This document shows, in pieces, positions 59,802 through 64,000 of a stretch of DNA of 64,000 nucleotides. The DNA is taken from positions 62,001 through 126,000 of the forward strand of contig NW_001798979.1 of assembly GCF_000165425.1 (NCBI RefSeq), in the 5' to 3' direction. Positions within the stretch are counted from its first letter, which is position 1. Every line of letters begins with the position of its first letter. The translations under genes and the position numbers were made by a program. This DNA comes from Paramecium tetraurelia (Eukaryota; Ciliophora; Oligohymenophorea; Peniculida; Parameciidae). The notes under the pieces are model-generated. The model saw only the letters and a list, made by a program, of their open reading frames with translations. It made no database searches and was not told where the DNA came from.

Positions 59802-62671
59802 ATGGCACTCAAAGTAAAAATTATACTCAGTATGATAGCACTTCCCTTAGCTTTATTTGTTGCTTCAGTTTTCTGGATATTATCAATTTATTAGACAATT
59901 ATACCAAAAACCTAATTATCTGTGTAATAGCTATCAGTTAAATTACTAAATGAAACTTTATAAGTATGATTGTATTCTATAGTTTAAAGTTTGAATCAAG
60001 AGCCCTATTCATCGTAACCAAAATAAATTAATCAATGCAATTCAACAGTCCCTTTATTATAAGAAATGTAATATTCAATCAATTTACAAATAACACATTA
60101 AGAATGCTTGATTAAACAGAAATCCACAGTTTGGAACTGTTTCTGGCTCCCTTGTATAAATCTCACAGATTGGAATATTTTACGATATTGTGTAAAGATA
60201 AATAGGAATACTTATCGATTGGTGAGGGTAGTTAATAGTTTACAAAGGAATTTATAAATTGGACTAGTCTCTACGAGGCAAACTTAATCATCAATGAAAA
60301 TTAAATTAAGATCACGGTTGGAAATTAGAAGTATTGAGTGTAATTACATATTAGATGTAATATTCAAGTCTACTATGGAGTGAGAGATTTCATTATTAGT
60401 ATGCTAAAAAATGCAGAATTTGTGACTAATTAAGTATAATCAAGAACCGTTTTACTTGATGCTCATCCATACAATGTCATTTGGCAAGAAAATAATGAGA
60501 CAAATTTATCAAAGATTCTGGATGTCGACAATGAGAAGACTTTATAAATTTTGAAGTTCAATAGGTAGGAGGATGAATTTGGATGTTTAAAGTAAGAACC
60601 TAAGACAATCAGTTATGAATCAAACACAGAAAACCGATTAATTAAATATATTCAATTTTCTATAAGTGACCTCCATTACAAATGTAACTAGTAATATAGC
60701 GTTAAATTGACCTACATGATGATAATATCTCTAAACTAATTCCACGAACATTTGGGCACTTAGGATCTTAATTATGATAGACTCAACTATGCTACTAATA
60801 GTTATGCTTGTCTTATCATTTTATTGATTTTCTATTTTTACAGAGTTGCTGTCAAAGTTGCATTATCATTTGAAGTGCCTATTGAGAGAATTACAGAAAT
60901 AATAAATGAACCTTATAAATTTCATTATGAAAATTCAAGCTAAAGAATGGACTTAAGACAGCAACTCCATAACTAAGAGCTTTTATAACTTTATGACTCA
61001 TTGCTCTTATGTGTAATCATGCATCAATTTCATTAAAAACAATAGTTGTTAAATAATAACGATAAGGGAGCAGAGTATTTATAAAATTTGTGTTAAATTA
61101 AGTCTTTCTACAAGTTCTGTCAAAATAAGTGGATGGTGAGTGTTTGTGGTAATAATATGGCCATGATTCATTATAAAAATAAAAGATATTCTGAAGCTCT
61201 AAACTAATTAGCTGAATCTATAATGATAGGTAACAAAGAATTGACTAGTTTGAAATAGATTGAGAAATTAAGAAAAAAGATAGAAAGGAATCATTTTGGA
61301 AAATCTATTTTAAATAGGTTGTAATCCTATATTATTAATAAATTTGCTGGGAAATCGTCCAATATTATAGATCAAGGAAGGTTCAAATCTTAAGAGGAAC
61401 AAAATAGGGCATGTCTCTCTATGTCAATTCATAAAAGCATGGCTCTAAAGAACTCAATCGAAGATAAATAATAATGCTATCAATCGATTGGGCAATAACA
61501 AAGTCAAGAATATAGATAAAATTATAAAAGAGACAAAGACTAGTTAACTTTGTGTTTATTCTTTAGAAAATATGCTTACATCATTATTCTGTTTAAGTTC
61601 TGCATAAATTCAGATTCCAAACTATTTAATGAAACAATCCAAAATATCAAACAGCTGGAAGAAGAAATCAGTCAAAAATAAAAATGGAAAAAAAGTAAGT
61701 ATCTAACTCTTATGAGAATTAAAGCCTAAATTAAATTGTTCTATTGCTACATGTAATTGAAGATGTATGAATCTGCTTACACCACTAATTAATTCTTATT
61801 AGGACAATATGATTACTATCTTGGATTAGAAGATGATCAAATTAATTACCATATAGGATATAATACATTCGAAAATATTCCTATTAGTTATATGTAAGTC
61901 TAACTAGCATTGCAGAAAATTGTTTTGATGAAGTTCAATAATCAAAATTACTAAGCTGCACTAGAGTCCGCAAATCTATTTAAGAAATTAGATGATCAAA
62001 ATTAAAAAGTTTAATTATAGCTACTTAAGATATTGGAGGAGATCTTTGTACAATACTACTTAGATAAAGATTTGATTACTATTCAAAGGGAAGTCATAAA
62101 TTAAGAATAATAAAAAGTAATCATTTTAATTGATTACTCTAAAACTATGGCATTCAATTAAATTTAAATCTCATAGACCTATTGTAAATATATTCTATAA
62201 AGAGTATACAAATCAACTTCAGTGGGATTATATTTATTTAATGAAATTCTATTCGAAGCATTTAAACTATAAAATTAAATGTACACCTAAGATCTATATT
62301 CTTAAATATTGGATAAACTGTTATTGCCTCCAGGAGGAACCAGTCAATTGTTTGAAGTCATCAAACAAAGCGTTAAACTATTTCGTAATTCTGATGAAAC
62401 TAAATTTGAAAATTATTTGTGCTTATTCACAGAGTTTTAATCCTAAAACATAGAGCAGAATTTTTATGAAATAAGAACTCTTTTGCATTTCAATAAAATT
62501 AAGTTGGTCGTCTTTTAAATTCAGAATTCTAATAGAAATATCTAAATTGCTTAACATATGAGTGATTATTGTAATGGGCTTTTAATACAAAACGAAAAAT
62601 AAATAACGAATTGGTTAGATTCTTTAGGCCATACAAAGGTTTAACATAGTCATTACTTTGAGTTTTGGTGA
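59802..62671 (+). CDS. membrane sensor-like protein with cytosolic helical repeats and a C-terminal VWA domain
   Basis: 939 residues with introns of 26 and 24 nt, the second containing TGA. Order: membrane segment 1 (residues ~8-30, IALPLALFVASVFWIL); a ~285-residue extracytosolic domain with paired Cys, laid out like Cache-type sensors; membrane segment 2 (~315-333, ACLIILLIFYFYRVAVKV); a short juxtamembrane linker (SFEVPIERITEIINEP); TPR-like helical region (~370-745); and a VWA domain (~755-935) with MIDAS start LIDYSKTM, then LPPGGTSQLFEVI and KLVVFQIQNSN. No kinase or cyclase domain is found. It probably senses an external or lumenal ligand and passes it to a metal-dependent binding domain inside. 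That is inference from the domain order. Confidence 0.8.
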
Positions 62672-62798
62672 ATTAAATTTATAATGTATATAAATTTTAT
62701 ATCATTTTTATTGATTTTTAATCAAAGACAAATATATATAATGTTAGGTATTTACTATTATTTCAAAAATATCATTTATTCTGAATATATCATTAAAT

Positions 62799-63742
62799 TC
62801 AAGGGTTCTCCTATTAAATTTCTTTCTGGGATGATTCCTCTATAACCTCTTGGGTTTCATTAAATTCCTAACTTAAAAACCTCTGCTTTATTGAAATATT
62901 TGATAGAGGAATTTATGATCCATATCTCTAATGCTTCTACTGTTGCTTCAATCTAAGAAATAATGATTACCATTAATACTTGGTTTCTTGTAATAGTTCA
63001 TTTTCAATACTATCCTTTTCTAATTGAAAAAATGAATGTTTTCTGCTAGAATCATCTTCCTCTAAAATGATCTATTTAGTTTAAGCTGCAATTTTCTATC
63101 AGAATTAGTACAATACATCCTTATTCTTTAAATTCTGTTTTCTTAATTGGGATAGTAGTATTGTATGATTCTAAATCGATCTCTGTTTAGCTTAAAGAAC
63201 GTGCTATTTTAGATTTTCTTCTACGTTCAAGACGCATTTGGAATGTGTCAGTTTGAGATGCCATTTCGTTTTGTATCATAGTTTATATTTACTTAACTTG
63301 ATTAGTGTGATTATTAACTATTTCTTTAACTTGGGCCTCAATCACAAATATGAAACTTGTACCTCTTTAGATTCAGTTTAGCTGTAGATTAGATCAAGTT
63401 CAATACGTTTTGATTCTTCTTCGAATTTAGCTCTCTTATTTATAATTTATTCTTTTGATAATAGAAATTCTTCGTTTTCTCTTTGAGTAGTAAACAGAAT
63501 AAGAGCATTGAGTTTTTTTTAGAAGAAAAAGCTCCGTTTATCTTAGATGGATTCATAATATTCTATTCCAATCTATTTAGTATAGCAATGGCAATTACCA
63601 TATAGAGTGAGATTAACTATTATAATTGAGAAAGCTGAGTCTATTCATTGCTGTCGATTTCCATTTCAAGCTTGAGAATTTGATCAGCGAAGTCTTAGGG
63701 AAGACTTTTCTTAGATAAAAAATCCAATCCGAATTTAAACAT
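62799..63742 (-). CDS. unknown 286-residue protein
   Basis: ATG 63740-63742 (MFKFGLDFLSKKSLPQDF), TGA 62799-62801, with introns of 26, 26 and 31 nt that restore a single frame. The product is hydrophilic and helical, rich in Glu, Lys, Gln and Ser (RENEEFLLSKEQ, KFEEESKRIELDL), with a basic central patch (MRLERRRKSKIARSLSQTE) holding likely kinase sites. There is no membrane segment or known domain. It is divergent from the next gene, with 21 bp between starts. Confidence 0.7.
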
Positions 63743-63763
63743 TTAATTTTTTTATATATATTA

Positions 63764-64000
63764 ATGAAATTAGGTACTGTAAGGAGCTTGTTTGAGTTTA
63801 GAGATACTTCAACAGAAGGGATTTTGGATAATCTCATTGCTTCTGTAGGTATGACATGTGTAAGGGATTAAACGTAGGTTAACTGTAAGGATTAGGACTG
63901 CCTGACATCTGCATAATTTGTAAGAGACAAACTTTGGGAATGTTCAAATCAGGATTTGAGCAGTGGTCTAGTTTCCATTGCGTACTTGGGATTTGTCCAA
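63764..64000 (+). CDS. 5' part of an unknown gene
   Basis: An open frame of 79 codons from ATG 63764 to the window end, starting MKLGTVRSLFEFRDTSTEG. It is Cys-containing (TCVRDQTQVNCKDQDC ... LWECSNQD) with gene-like composition and no intron so far. Too little is present to name a family. Confidence 0.6.

Overview
This window is a piece of a ciliate macronuclear genome, and the gene style fits Paramecium. Long reading frames appear only when TAA and TAG are read as glutamine and TGA is the sole stop. Coding DNA is AT-rich, genes are packed tens of bases apart on both strands, and they are cut by very short introns (about 20-33 nt, GTA...TAG or ...AAG). For most multi-exon genes I removed introns by hand and checked that the total length came out a multiple of three from ATG to TGA. 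Those models are firm. Three genes (the PAS membrane protein, the ankyrin gene near 54 kb and a gene near 46 kb) have exons I could not fully resolve.

Layout. 0-10 kb: the tail of an unknown gene, a calpain (+), a hybrid histidine kinase (-), three coiled-coil or unknown genes and a TPR protein. 9.5-18 kb: an MBOAT acyltransferase (-), a leucine-rich/ankyrin protein (+), a CAMK-like kinase (-), a PAP2/glucose-6-phosphatase-like phosphatase (+) and a two-membrane-segment protein (+). 18-31 kb: a voltage-type K+ channel with a cyclic-nucleotide-binding region (-), a 69-residue gene (-), an unknown 591-residue gene (+), a second calpain carrying a long polyglutamine tract written mostly with UAA (-), a second member of the two-membrane-segment family (+) and a cGMP-type protein kinase (+). 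31-46 kb: a 6-kb multi-spanning PAS protein (+), a PAK-like kinase with an altered ATP-binding lysine (-), a small gene, a RAP-domain protein (+), a COA4-like twin-CX9C protein (+) and a second K+ channel-like gene whose GYG filter is missing (-). 46-64 kb: an unknown 625-residue protein, an ankyrin-AGC kinase, an EF-hand protein, PIG-P, a CCT-domain protein, a C2HC zinc-finger protein, an ankyrin gene, MAM33, another kinase, a membrane sensor with a VWA domain, an unknown 286-residue protein and the start of a further gene.

Biology. The window is rich in Ca2+, cyclic-nucleotide and phosphorylation signalling: two calpains, two channel-type genes, five Ser/Thr kinases, one histidine kinase and one EF-hand protein. 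Three families (calpain, K+ channel, two-membrane-segment protein) each occur twice, 19-24 kb apart for the first two and 8 kb for the third. The strongest point for follow-up is the channel paralogue with no K+ selectivity filter. Next are the undescribed two-membrane-segment family, the sensor-VWA fusion, the PAK-like kinase with beta-3 Lys to Arg, and several stop-free introns whose length is a multiple of three.
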